Shown piece by piece: positions 1-8,417 of a DNA stretch of 64,000 nt; position 1 is the first letter of the stretch; each line of letters begins with the position of its first letter. Below the pieces are notes generated by a model that did no database searches, had not been told where the DNA came from, and worked only from the letters and a program-made list of their open reading frames with translations. The translations under genes were made by a program, and so were the position numbers. Source of the stretch: Bacillus nitratireducens (GTDB taxonomy: Bacteria; Bacillota; Bacilli; Bacillales; Bacillaceae_G). Location: the NCBI RefSeq assembly GCF_001884135.1, contig NZ_MAOC01000020.1:434001-498000 (forward strand), given 5' to 3'.

Positions 1-390
1 GCTAGCAAATGTGGTTTTACACCGCAATATAAAGGATTACAAGAAGTATATGATAAATATAAAGATCAAGGATTAGAAATACTAGGCTTCCCTTGTAATC
101 AATTTGGAGGGCAAGAACCGGGAACGGAAGCTGATATTACTAGTTTTTGTGAATTAAACTACGGTGTAAACTTCCCGATGTTTGCAAAGATTGATGTGAA
201 AGGTGATAAGGCTCATCCTCTTTATACATACATGACAGAACAAGCACCCGGTTTACTTGGTATGAAAGCAGTGAAATGGAACTTTACTAAGTTTCTAATT
301 GGAAAAGATGGGAAAGTAGTAGGGCGTTTTGCACCGCAGACGAAGCCGGTGGATTTAGAGGTTGAGATTGAGAAGGTGCTTGGGGAATAA
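1..390 (+). CDS. bsaA: Glutathione peroxidase, 3' part (start outside window)
   Basis: The frame is open from base 1 and gives 129 residues. It begins inside the active-site segment [10 protein letters not shown], where the Cys is the peroxidatic residue of the Cys-type bacterial glutathione peroxidases. It continues with [12 protein letters not shown] (catalytic Gln) and the late [13 protein letters not shown] motif (catalytic Trp and Asn), so the catalytic set is present. About 30 N-terminal residues lie outside the window. The family reduces peroxides in the cytosol, in Bacillus probably with thioredoxin-like donors. A decayed second copy lies about 7.3 kb downstream. Family assignment is firm; the symbol follows the B. 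subtilis homolog. Confidence 0.93.
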   Translation, partial: ASKCGFTPQYKGLQEVYDKYKDQGLEILGFPCNQFGGQEPGTEADITSFCELNYGVNFPMFAKIDVKGDKAHPLYTYMTEQAPGLLGMKAVKWNFTKFLIGKDGKVVGRFAPQTKPVDLEVEIEKVLGE

Positions 391-426
391 TTAGGAGTTA
401 GCTATCTTTTATTATGTTTATTAAAT

Positions 427-470
427 AACACCTCAAAGAACAAAGTAGTTCTTTGAGGTGTTTTCTTTAA
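427..470 (+). terminator. Intrinsic terminator after glutathione peroxidase gene
   Basis: A perfect 13-bp stem (CACCTCAAAGAAC with GTTCTTTGAGGTG, 6-base loop) is followed by TTTTCTTT. It lies between the peroxidase gene and the convergent transglutaminase operon. Confidence 0.88.
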
Positions 471-486
471 ACTCACATAATCAAGA

Positions 487-2715
487 TTAAATCACTCTAT
501 CGTAGTCATTTGATTTAGGCAGAGAAGCTGCTTTTTTCATAAGCACTTCCCATAAGTGTACGGATGTCTTCCATTCGGCGGCGGCCTGTTCCTTTTGATA
601 CATAGCGTTCTCATAACTGAAAGTAAGTTGTTGCATATCAGCCGAGTTGTAAAGTGTATCGATGTGAAGAGCGTATTCTCGGAATGTTTGACTTTCACCC
701 CGCGGTATGCCGATTCTCGCAAATTGTTTTAAAAGTGCACCGTAAGCTTTTCTATAAACAGCATCATCTTTTCGATATTTATAGAAAAGAATAATAAAAA
801 ATGTAATCCATTTCATTCTTGTGGTGAAGAGAATGTATCCTATGATACTAATCGGTATCGCAGAGAGGAATACGTACCACCAAGAAAAATCATTTTTAGA
901 ATTTGTGATCTTTTTAGTAGAGGCTTCTTCTGTATCTTCTATTAAACTTTTGAGCTTCGCTTCATTGTTTCTTTGGTGCATTTGCTCGTTTTGAGAATTA
1001 GTTTCTTCGCTATTTTGAAAAGTAGGAGCAGGAGTATTATTTGTAAAATTATAGGGATTGGTAAATCCTTTTGTTGGTTCGAATGGAATCCATCCGTATC
1101 CAGGAAAATATACTTCGACCCAAGAGTGTGCGTTATTGTTTTCGATTTTATAAACATTCTCACCTTCTGTACTAACAAGTGTATTCTCAAGAGTTCCTTC
1201 TGTATAGCCTTTTACCCATCGAGCGGGAATCCCGGCAGAACGAAGTAACACGATCATAGACGTCGAAAAATTATTACAGTAGCCGCTTTTTGTATCGAAA
1301 AGGAATTGATCTACATAATCTTGGTTTTTGGCAGGAATCATCACATCCGTTGTTTCGTATACAAAAGAATGGTCTGTGAAGTAATTTTCAATAGCTAATA
1401 CTTTATCATATCGGTTGTCTTTATCATTTGTAAGATTAACAGCTAAGTCTCTTACTCGCTGCGGTAATGATTCGGGAAGTTGTGTGTACTTTGTCATGAA
1501 ATAAGAATTTGATTCTTGACCTTCATTCGTTTTTGTTGCTTTCAAGTTTTCTATGGAAAACTCCGGGATCTCATATGTTACTTTATATGAATTTAAAGTA
1601 GTAGAAGAGTCTCCGTGCATCGTATAGATTTTTTCTGAAAATGGGTCAACGCTGTATGATACATCAGAAGAAGCCTCAACTGATACTAATCCTGTTGGAT
1701 AGGTAAGGTGAGAATAACTTTTTTGCATGGTGATTGTTGCTTTGGCTGTTTCTGTTTTTGTATTTTTTTCGTACCAACTCACGACGTCGTTTTTATTTTT
1801 AAAAGAAACCTTTTTCGGATTTTCAGAAACCTCCCAGCCTTTTCCTGTATAAAAATCTTTTGTTTCTACTCTCCAATATTGTTTGTTTTGCGTTTGTGCT
1901 GTAAAAACAATTGTATTATCCGCCTTAAAAGGACCACCTAATTGCGAGTCATCTAAACCATACCCAATTTTAGAAACTTCTTGTTCTTTACTTGCTTCGG
2001 ATGTGTTGAATTTTAAAAAATCCATTGGGTTTGGCCATTGAGGGCCAAATTTTGGAGCGAAGTATGCGATAGTTGCTGACAATACAATAAATATTGTAAG
2101 AGGTCTAAGTAATTTTGAGATTACTCTAGCATAATTTTGTAAGTGTTCCATCTCTTTTATTCGTTCTATTTGAAGAAGACTAAGCATAAAAAAGCCGATG
2201 ACAACAGTACGAATAATAGCGTAGTTTGCATTGTATAAATGTAAGTTATGAAAAGTTATGATATAAATAATAGTCAATATAAGAAATAACAACCCGCGTT
2301 TTTTATGAATCATCCAAAAAAAGATGAAAGAACTCAAAAACCAAAATGATAAAAAAAATAAAAGTGTTGGAAAAACTGGAGAAATATCTAGCAAATTCCC
2401 TTGAAATAACAGGGAGGAATTTCGAGAAATATCAGAAAAAAATTTCGTTAGCCAAGATGGATTTATAAAAGCATTTTTATAATACAGGAAATGAATGATG
2501 AATAAGATCGTGACGATCTTTATTGGAATTTGCCACCTTGTTTGAAAAAAAGAGAGAGTGAAGCAAATTCCTATAAATATTACAAAAATATCTAATCTAC
2601 CTACGTTTGTAATACCTATAAGGGGTCTTAGCCATTCTAGTAAAAGTAGAAGTGCACATACATGCATGAAGAATCTGCTCATATCCCATTTGTATTTTGT
2701 TCGTAATGTTATCAT
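487..2715 (-). CDS. yebA: TgpA/YebA-type membrane transglutaminase-like protein
   Basis: 742 residues. Hydrophobic membrane segments fill residues about 15-220 (DUF3488-like region). An extracytoplasmic part follows with a transglutaminase core: Cys480 in SGYCNNFST and His530 in NNAHSWVEVY. The third triad position is Glu546 (WIPFEPTKGF), where many relatives have Asp. A last membrane segment lies near residues 655-675, followed by a cytoplasmic tail. The start overlaps the end of the DUF58 gene by 4 bases (ATGA), so the two are translationally coupled. MoxR ATPase, DUF58 and transglutaminase-like genes form a widespread module thought to act in envelope protein assembly or modification; the substrate is unknown. 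The symbol follows B. subtilis yeaC-yeaD-yebA. Confidence 0.88.
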   Translation of the reverse strand: MITLRTKYKWDMSRFFMHVCALLLLLEWLRPLIGITNVGRLDIFVIFIGICFTLSFFQTRWQIPIKIVTILFIIHFLYYKNAFINPSWLTKFFSDISRNSSLLFQGNLLDISPVFPTLLFFLSFWFLSSFIFFWMIHKKRGLLFLILTIIYIITFHNLHLYNANYAIIRTVVIGFFMLSLLQIERIKEMEHLQNYARVISKLLRPLTIFIVLSATIAYFAPKFGPQWPNPMDFLKFNTSEASKEQEVSKIGYGLDDSQLGGPFKADNTIVFTAQTQNKQYWRVETKDFYTGKGWEVSENPKKVSFKNKNDVVSWYEKNTKTETAKATITMQKSYSHLTYPTGLVSVEASSDVSYSVDPFSEKIYTMHGDSSTTLNSYKVTYEIPEFSIENLKATKTNEGQESNSYFMTKYTQLPESLPQRVRDLAVNLTNDKDNRYDKVLAIENYFTDHSFVYETTDVMIPAKNQDYVDQFLFDTKSGYCNNFSTSMIVLLRSAGIPARWVKGYTEGTLENTLVSTEGENVYKIENNNAHSWVEVYFPGYGWIPFEPTKGFTNPYNFTNNTPAPTFQNSEETNSQNEQMHQRNNEAKLKSLIEDTEEASTKKITNSKNDFSWWYVFLSAIPISIIGYILFTTRMKWITFFIILFYKYRKDDAVYRKAYGALLKQFARIGIPRGESQTFREYALHIDTLYNSADMQQLTFSYENAMYQKEQAAAEWKTSVHLWEVLMKKAASLPKSNDYDRVI

Positions 2716-3926
2716 TTGCTCACCTCAAAAAACACGTTTGTATACCGGTTCCCATAAACCACATTTACAAATATTTTTCGTTTTTGTAGAGTTTCTAGAA
2801 TACTTAGTTCTCGATGTGAGAGTTGATTTGCTTTTTCTTTCACGACAAACACCATTAATTTTCTGTTTTTTATAGCAGCAAAGTCAGCCGCCTTTTGAAT
2901 ATCGGGAGAAAGATCGCTTGTTACGAGTATAATCGTTACGGGCTCATAAATTTTTCTTAATTCTATTTCTACACTCCGAGAGAGCGGGAATACACAGTCC
3001 GCTTGTACTTTCGCTAAATGACAAAAGATTTGATGCAACTGACTATCTCCATTGTCTAAAGGGAAAAAAGTTTGTTCTTTTCCGACAGACACGAATGACG
3101 CTGGTGAATTTTGCTTCAATACAGCCCTTACAATAGAGGCGGAAAATGTTACGACTGATTCGAATAGAGGGGATGGGGTTCTGTCCATGAATATCATAAT
3201 ATTATGGCTGCGCTGTTGTTCAAATTCTTTCGTCATAATGTTGTTTGTTCGTGCAGTTGCTTTCCAATCAATCCATGAAAAGCGATCACCAGGCTTATAT
3301 TCTCTGACACCGACAGAAATTGTAGAGTCCTTTGCTAAATTTATATTTGCTGAAAGCGCTCCTTGTTCGAAATGATTTTCTAATTGTCGATACGCTATAT
3401 CTACATACTGGGGATAGACTAAAAATGTATCTGGAACTGAAAAAGTTACTTCTTTCTCCATCATACCGAATAAATCGCCAGTTTTGACACGTACGCTTGA
3501 AAAAGTGTGCTCTCCTCTAGGGATTGTGTCAATAGCATATTGAAACGAAATATTCCGTTTTAATCCTGGAAAGAGTATTACATTATTCACCGTCGTTTGT
3601 CTACAATTTGTAAATTGTGATGGCAGTTCATCTTCTATAACTAAATAAAGTAAGGGGAAAGGAAATCTTCTTTTTATTGTAATCGTGCTTGAAAATTGTT
3701 CTCCTGCTGCATATTCATCTTGGTTTGTTATTCGTTTTACTTCAGCGTCCCGTAAAGCGTAGAAGGGAAGTAGTAGTGAATAAAGGCCAATAGGAATCGT
3801 ACTGTAAAACAAAAACCAACTTACAAATCCTCCTTGAAGCATAGCGTATACAAATGTTAAGACTAGGCATAAAGGTATTAGCAATAACTTGGTAACGTGA
3901 TATAGCGCCCGTAGTAGTTGTTTCAT
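2712..3926 (-). CDS. yeaD: DUF58 domain protein (MoxR operon)
   Basis: 404 residues from the ATG that overlaps the MoxR stop by one base (TGATG); an in-frame TTG lies one codon upstream. Two hydrophobic segments lie near residues 10-55. A beta-rich region follows, and then the DUF58 signature VGVREYKPGDRFSWIDWKATARTN near the middle. A segment after it (IMIFMDRTPSP) resembles the first strand of a von Willebrand A-like fold. DUF58 proteins pair with MoxR AAA+ ATPases. Its place between the ATPase and the transglutaminase-like protein, with overlaps at both ends, indicates joint function at the membrane. The exact role is not known. Confidence 0.88.
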   Translation of the reverse strand: MKQLLRALYHVTKLLLIPLCLVLTFVYAMLQGGFVSWFLFYSTIPIGLYSLLLPFYALRDAEVKRITNQDEYAAGEQFSSTITIKRRFPFPLLYLVIEDELPSQFTNCRQTTVNNVILFPGLKRNISFQYAIDTIPRGEHTFSSVRVKTGDLFGMMEKEVTFSVPDTFLVYPQYVDIAYRQLENHFEQGALSANINLAKDSTISVGVREYKPGDRFSWIDWKATARTNNIMTKEFEQQRSHNIMIFMDRTPSPLFESVVTFSASIVRAVLKQNSPASFVSVGKEQTFFPLDNGDSQLHQIFCHLAKVQADCVFPLSRSVEIELRKIYEPVTIILVTSDLSPDIQKAADFAAIKNRKLMVFVVKEKANQLSHRELSILETLQKRKIFVNVVYGNRYTNVFFEVSK

Positions 3927-4888
3927 CAAAGGTTTTTCGTCCTTTGAGTCGGCACGGTAGTTCGTGCAACGATTTTGGCGATAACTTGTTCTCCTGTTAT
4001 TCCTTCAAATCTTGCTTCCATTTTTAGAATGAGTCTGTGAGCTAACACGTAAGGAGCTAAAAATTTAACATCGTCTGGAATAACATAATTTCTACCATGG
4101 ATGAATGCATAAGCTTGTGAAGCTTTCATTAAAGCAATTGAGCCGCGTGGACTTGCACCTAGCTGTATAGAACTATAAGAACGGGTCTGACTAACAAGCT
4201 TTACAATGTAATGTTTGATTGCTTTGTCCATGCTTATATCCCGTACGCTTTGTTGTAAATAAAGTAATTCTTTTATTGTAGTAATAGCTTGTAAATGAGA
4301 GAGTGGATTTGTTTTTTCCATCCGGTTTAAAATTTCAAATTCTTCTTCTGGTGTAGGATATCCCATTTTTAGCTTCAACAAGAAACGATCGAGCTGAGCT
4401 TCTGGTAAAGGATATGTTCCCTCATATTCGACCGGATTTTGTGTAGCCATTACAAAGAAAGGTTTTGGTAACGATCTTGTAATGCCATCTATTGTGATAG
4501 TGCCTTCTTCCATACTTTCAAGTAAGGCAGATTGTGTCTTTGGAGATGTACGATTAATTTCATCAGCAAGTATAAAATTCCCCATGATTGGTCCAGGCTT
4601 GAACTCAAATTGGAGCTCTTTTGGATTGTAAATAGAAACACCTGTTACATCTGACGGCAGTAAATCAGGTGTGAATTGAATGCGCTTGTAATCGGCATCA
4701 ATCGATTTAGAAAGAGCACGTACTAACATTGTTTTCCCAACGCCAGGAACATCTTCTAATAGTACATGACCTTCAGCTAAGAGAGCTGTCAAAGCTAAGA
4801 TCGTTTCTTTTCGTTTTCCGACCATTAATTTTTCAATATTGGTGATTATTTTTTCTACAAGGGGATGTAATGAATCAAGCTGGTGCAT
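3926..4888 (-). CDS. yeaC: MoxR-family AAA+ ATPase
   Basis: 320 residues. The ATG at 4888 was chosen over an upstream in-frame start because AGGAGG lies 7 bases before it. Walker A is DVPGVGKT at residues 46-53, Walker B is FILADEINRTSP, sensor 1 is FVMATQNPVEYEGTYPLPEAQLDRF, and a C-terminal lid follows. MoxR ATPases act as chaperone-like factors that help activate or assemble partner proteins, often ones with VWA/DUF58 domains, and such a gene follows directly. First gene of a three-gene operon. Confidence 0.93.
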   Translation of the reverse strand: MHQLDSLHPLVEKIITNIEKLMVGKRKETILALTALLAEGHVLLEDVPGVGKTMLVRALSKSIDADYKRIQFTPDLLPSDVTGVSIYNPKELQFEFKPGPIMGNFILADEINRTSPKTQSALLESMEEGTITIDGITRSLPKPFFVMATQNPVEYEGTYPLPEAQLDRFLLKLKMGYPTPEEEFEILNRMEKTNPLSHLQAITTIKELLYLQQSVRDISMDKAIKHYIVKLVSQTRSYSSIQLGASPRGSIALMKASQAYAFIHGRNYVIPDDVKFLAPYVLAHRLILKMEARFEGITGEQVIAKIVARTTVPTQRTKNL

Positions 4889-5085
4889 CGTAATCCTCCT
4901 AATGTTATTATCGTTTTTTAATCTATTGAGTGGAAAATAGAATGTATCCATCTAATTGCGGGCAGTAAAGATTTTATCTTTAATTCTAAGAATATTCAGA
5001 TTATTTATTCTGATTACATCTAGTATAATTGTTTCCGTAACTTTGGGCAATATGGTAAATAATGATTTGTAGTTTTATGTAAAAT

Positions 5086-5220
5086 ATGTCTGGATATAAA
5101 ATAGTATCGTTGGAGAAAATAAATTCCTTATTAAATCAGAGTCATCCTTCGATAACGTTAAGATCCATTGGAATTACTGGAGAACAAATCGAAGACAAAT
5201 TAAAAACGTTCAAAATATAG
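5086..5220 (+). CDS. Possible small protein or gene remnant, 44 residues
   Basis: An ATG frame of 44 codons starting MSGYKIVSLEKINSLL and ending GEQIEDKLKTFKI. The composition looks protein-like, and a hairpin with a T-run follows the stop directly, which argues that transcription once ended here. There is no convincing ribosome site, so it may be the 3' remnant of a longer gene. No family recognised. Confidence 0.35.
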   Translation: MSGYKIVSLEKINSLLNQSHPSITLRSIGITGEQIEDKLKTFKI

Positions 5221-5245
5221 TCGGTATAGATACCGGCTTTTTTCT
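5220..5245 (+). terminator. Short terminator after the 44-codon frame
   Basis: CCGGTATCTATACCGAC on the opposite strand reads as a short stem (CGGTA/TACCG) followed by CTTTTTTC on the plus strand, directly after the stop of the small frame. Confidence 0.55.
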
Positions 5246-5376
5246 TTAAGGGCGGAGGAGATATTCGGAATTTGTATTTGCCAGGTGCCTGAAACAGCGG
5301 CGCAAAATTTAAAATTTTAGGGTTTGAAGTCGAGAGTATATTCGTTGTATTTTGAACTCCTTTCATTTTTAAAAAA

Positions 5377-5428
5377 ATAATAACGAAGACTAACGCCTTT
5401 TATATTAGTAGTAGCCTTCGTTATTATT
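5377..5428 (-). terminator. Terminator of the toxin-immunity locus
   Basis: A 13-bp stem, AATAATAACGAAG with CTTCGTTATTATT. Read on the minus strand it is followed by TTTTTAAAA, so it ends transcription coming from the toxin-immunity genes. Confidence 0.75.
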
Positions 5429-5515
5429 TATTATGATATATATTTGTGCTTTATTTTCGTTACACCTTACCTCATTATTTAGATTAAGTATTTAATTTTT
5501 TGTAGTTAGTATTTA

Positions 5516-5734
5516 TCATTTATTAATTTTATTAATGATATTATTTATCCCCTCAAATAGTGCATCTTTGACTACTTCAGTATAATTACTATAATTATCA
5601 TTTTTGTCGATTATTATATCCATGACTTGCTTTAACTTTCCATCAACTATAACTGTTAACCCTTGTAACTTTTCACCAGTCTGCTCATTTTCGAATTCCT
5701 CATTTAATATAGTTACTACATCTTTATTACTCAT
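5516..5734 (-). CDS. Small protein downstream of immunity gene
   Basis: 72 residues, with GGATGATAATAGT before the ATG as a plausible ribosome site. It lies 27 bases downstream of the immunity gene and is probably the last gene of the same operon. Residues YSNYTEVVKDALFEGI faintly recall a ribbon-helix-helix segment, but the N-terminal part looks like a small alpha/beta protein. It could be a second immunity or accessory protein. No family assigned. Confidence 0.7.
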   Translation of the reverse strand: MSNKDVVTILNEEFENEQTGEKLQGLTVIVDGKLKQVMDIIIDKNDNYSNYTEVVKDALFEGINNIINKINK

Positions 5735-5761
5735 ACTATTATCATCCTTATCCCGTTTAAA

Positions 5762-6262
5762 TTATAGTGAAAATAGATTGTTATTAAACTCATCTATCCA
5801 ATATTTTTCTGATTTAGGTATTAATTTAGTGAAATCTTCATATTTACCATTCCAATCTTTTGGTGTATATTCTTCATATGATGCTGGTTCTGGGAACATT
5901 GAATATAGTATTTTATCATCAAAGTTAATTAATAACACCGGACTAAAATCTAATAGATCTTCTCCTGCATGTTTACTTTTAATATTTTCAAGTAGTAAAT
6001 AATTTAATTCCTCTTTAGTTGTGTTATATTTATTAATCCTTTGTAAAAATACTTCTACATTTTCATTGTCTAATACTTTTATTCCATTTCTTTCTTCAAT
6101 TTCGTCATTATCTTCAATGCTTACACCTAAATTTTTATATGCATTATCTAACTTATTATAATCCAAAAACCATAGTTCTTTATCTGTTACATACCATCTA
6201 AATTCATTATTATATATGACGGCTACTATAATGTTTTCTGCATAAAGCGGTTCTAATATCAT
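5762..6262 (-). CDS. Probable immunity protein of the adjacent toxin
   Basis: 166 residues, acidic, no signal peptide, start preceded by AAAGGAG. It lies 18 bases after the toxin stop on the same strand, the usual place for an immunity gene in polymorphic toxin loci. The residue set (many Asp, Glu, Asn, Trp and Tyr; LWFLDYN, FPEPASYEEYTPKDWNGKYEDF) resembles SMI1/SUKH-type or related immunity proteins, but I cannot assign a named family. The function is inferred from context. Confidence 0.72.
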   Translation of the reverse strand: MILEPLYAENIIVAVIYNNEFRWYVTDKELWFLDYNKLDNAYKNLGVSIEDNDEIEERNGIKVLDNENVEVFLQRINKYNTTKEELNYLLLENIKSKHAGEDLLDFSPVLLINFDDKILYSMFPEPASYEEYTPKDWNGKYEDFTKLIPKSEKYWIDEFNNNLFSL

Positions 6263-6280
6263 AATCTACTCCTTTTATTA

Positions 6281-7279
6281 TTACTTTATAGTCCTGCCAT
6301 TCTTGGCGTATTCTTCTATCCATTCAATCCAAGGTGCTGGCAATTCATAAGAATTTCCTGGCGTTGTTGGGTCAACTATTTTCGGTGCAGTTCCTCCTTG
6401 ATTTAGGGGGTTTGATTTATATCCTTTTTGAGGTATTGCATTTTCATTTATAAAATCATCTAACGATTTAGGTATATCAAATTCAACTATCTCTGCATTA
6501 CTTCCTCTTTTATTTAAGAAATATTTTGCATGCTCATCATTACCTGTACTTACATTTAAATTAGCTTTCTTATTAGGTATTTCTACATTACTATTTTCAT
6601 CTACAGTTATCCTAGTTCTACTTGCATTTGGAGGTGTTCCACCTTGAACACGTCTATAAGTGACCATTTCCTCTTCAGCTTGTGTAATTCTCTTAGTTGC
6701 CTTAGAAGCTTCAGTCGCTCTATCAGCATTCTTAATACCCTCTAACGCATTAGTAGTCATCTTCACGCCTTTTCCGACTTTAGCAAGTTTTCCAAAAGGT
6801 GTGAGTCCAGCTACCGCCATTCCTCCAGCAAATATTCTATCCCAAGTGGAAAGCTTTTCACCGGTAGAGGGATCAATGCCATCCCAAGCACGTCTAATAT
6901 CGTATTCACCTGTCAATTCACCTGCTATATCTCTAGCTAGTTTTTTTTCATCAAAACTTTTCTCTTCCATTGATACTTTACCACACATTGCACCCTCTGC
7001 CTTTGCTACATCCTGATTATCTGTATTGCGAAATTTCTCAGCAATTCTCTTTAATTCTTCTTCAATATGTGAGATTGCATTGGTAGCTGTAAACACAGAA
7101 GGTCTTGCGTTATTGAACACTTGAACGAAATTTTGATTAGATGCGCCTGCCCACTGATAACACATGTAATCAATTTGATCGCATAAATTTTTATGTATAG
7201 ATTCTAACATGTGTTTTGTATCATTTGCCCGTTTTGCAACTTGTTCTAATTCCTCAGGTGTTACCTTAATCTGAACCAT
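6281..7279 (-). CDS. WXG100/LXG-type polymorphic toxin with pre-toxin TG domain
   Basis: 332 residues. The ATG at 7279 has GGGAGG 7 bases upstream; the open frame extends 60 codons further but that part looks non-coding. Residues 1-90 form a helical WXG100-like module with YQWAG at residues 41-45 (W43), expected for export through the Bacillus type VII (Yuk/Ess) system. Residues about 107-175 match the pre-toxin TG linker (LTGEYDIRRAWDGIDPSTGEKL, then a hydrophobic AGGMAVAGLTPFGKLAKVGKG). The C-terminal 120 residues (YRRVQGGTPPNASRTRI to LPAPWIEWIEEYAKNGR) are the toxin part. I do not recognise its fold, so nuclease or ADP-ribosyltransferase remains open. It is shorter than typical LXG toxins. 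The gene cassette lies in an otherwise decayed region. Confidence 0.82.
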   Translation of the reverse strand: MVQIKVTPEELEQVAKRANDTKHMLESIHKNLCDQIDYMCYQWAGASNQNFVQVFNNARPSVFTATNAISHIEEELKRIAEKFRNTDNQDVAKAEGAMCGKVSMEEKSFDEKKLARDIAGELTGEYDIRRAWDGIDPSTGEKLSTWDRIFAGGMAVAGLTPFGKLAKVGKGVKMTTNALEGIKNADRATEASKATKRITQAEEEMVTYRRVQGGTPPNASRTRITVDENSNVEIPNKKANLNVSTGNDEHAKYFLNKRGSNAEIVEFDIPKSLDDFINENAIPQKGYKSNPLNQGGTAPKIVDPTTPGNSYELPAPWIEWIEEYAKNGRTIK

Positions 7280-7477
7280 ATTTATCCTCCCATCCCCGAT
7301 TAAATTATGAACCGTGAGGATAAATATGTAAATACCTAAATGAGGAAATATCAGTATATTCGCTATGTTATTAACGTAATAATTCTTTTTTGTACTACTA
7401 CCATCTTCACATAAATACCACTGAATTCCTAGACAATTGAGTAATGTAATACGAAACATTTTTAAATCAATGAGGGG

Positions 7478-7680
7478 ACATACAAGGAAGAAATAGAGTA
7501 GTAGCTTTCGGTGACGAAAAAGCGCAGAGGGATCTACGTGATAAGATTGTAAACATAAATCATACGTCTTATGATTTAAATTTATTAGTTAATAGTATGA
7601 TTAATTACATACTTAGTCACTATTTTGATCACAATTCTATTAAAATACCGCTTTCATCTTCTAGCGAACAATTTGTCTAA
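7478..7680 (+). pseudogene. C-terminal remnant of an unidentified gene
   Basis: An open frame with no start codon reads GRNRVVAFGDEKAQRDLRDK and ends SSEQFV before TAA, about 65 codons after an in-frame TGA. It looks like the end of a real protein because of its balanced composition and regular codon use. No family recognised. It ends just before the peroxidase remnant. Confidence 0.4.
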
Positions 7681-7694
7681 GATACGTCTTTATT

Positions 7695-8116
7695 TGATAA
7701 ATATAAAGAATAAGAGTTAGAAATACTCGGTTTCACTTGTAATCAATTTGGAGGGCAAGAATCTGGTACGGAAGCTTATATTACAATCTTTTGTGGACTG
7801 AACTATGGTGTTCATCCACTGTATACATACATGATGGAACAAGCACCGGTTTTACTTGTCATGAAAGCAGTAAAATGGAAATTTACGAAGTTTTTAATTG
7901 GAAGGAATGGGGAAAGTGATAGGAAGTTTCGTACCACAGACAAAGCCAGTTGATTTCTATCATATTGCGAACCGCTTCACTATAATTTCATTCGTAGATG
8001 ACTTTTGAAAGATAATAATTTTCATTGGAAAAAGGAAATGAGTATAACAAACGTATCCTTTGAGCATTCAATATTAGTAGGTGAAATTAGAATAATTAGA
8101 AGAAGGTGCTGAATAG
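7695..8116 (+). pseudogene. Decayed second copy of glutathione peroxidase
   Basis: The stretch from GATAAATATAAAGAATAAGAG can be aligned base by base with the intact gene at the window start. It keeps CNQFGGQE, the HPLYTYMMEQAP segment and KAVKWKFTKFLIGR. It has in-frame stops near its beginning, a deletion before HPLYTYM, a frameshift in the GKVVGRF region, and about 135 foreign bases (7960-8094). A tail matching the end of the intact gene (AGAAGGTGCTGAATAG) follows those bases. It is clearly a non-functional duplicate. Confidence 0.85.
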
Positions 8117-8178
8117 AACGTGAGAAAAGAGTCTACCAAAAAAGCATAAAAAACTTCTCAATATACTTATAAAGAAAA

Positions 8179-8207
8179 ACGTAGGAATGTCTCCTGCGTT
8201 TTTTCTT
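8179..8207 (+). terminator. Terminator-like hairpin after the peroxidase remnant
   Basis: ACGTAGGA pairs with TCCTGCGT (one G-T pair) across a 5-base loop and is followed by TTTTTCTTTT. Confidence 0.7.
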
Positions 8208-8335
8208 TTGCAAAATAGTCGATACCCCAAAATACTATTCTCCTAATAATTAAGATTAACCATAAATCTTCACAACGGAACAAAGGATTTTCTCACAAAC
8301 TTATTTTCTACTGAATTTTTGACAATCTCTTGAAC

Positions 8336-8351
8336 TGTGCGAAATGTCACA
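8336..8351 (+). promoter_or_regulatory. Fnr box and promoter of narGHJI
   Basis: TGTGC-GAAATG-TCACA differs at one position from the Fnr palindrome TGTGA-N6-TCACA. A -10-like TATAGT lies at 8373-8378. The box centre is then about 41.5 bases before the predicted transcription start near 8385, the position expected for class II Fnr activation. Confidence 0.75.
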
Positions 8352-8417
8352 TCTGTATTTTATAACCTCTTTTATAGTAAGGGTATGTAAGAGAGACGTA
8401 TTAAAGGAGTGAACATT

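Larger units (their letters stand above)
4889..5515. other. Intergenic region upstream of the MoxR operon
   Basis: A 630-base region with no long gene. It holds the upstream region of the MoxR operon, a 44-codon open frame with a terminator (entered separately) and the terminator of the toxin locus. A GC-richer patch near 5245-5300 (with CCAGGTGCCTG) has no assignable function. Confidence 0.5.
7280..8417. other. Decayed region between toxin locus and narG
   Basis: No intact gene in 1.1 kb. It contains the end of an unidentified gene, a decayed glutathione peroxidase copy, a terminator-like hairpin and the narG promoter, each listed separately. Confidence 0.6.

Noticed and set aside
5142-5366. 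74-codon minus-strand frame
   Set aside because: It overlaps the plus-strand small frame and its terminator, and the composition does not look like a protein.
7280-7459. N-terminal extension of the toxin frame
   Set aside because: A good ribosome site and the start of the WXG module lie at 7279; the extension is AT-rich with no family match.
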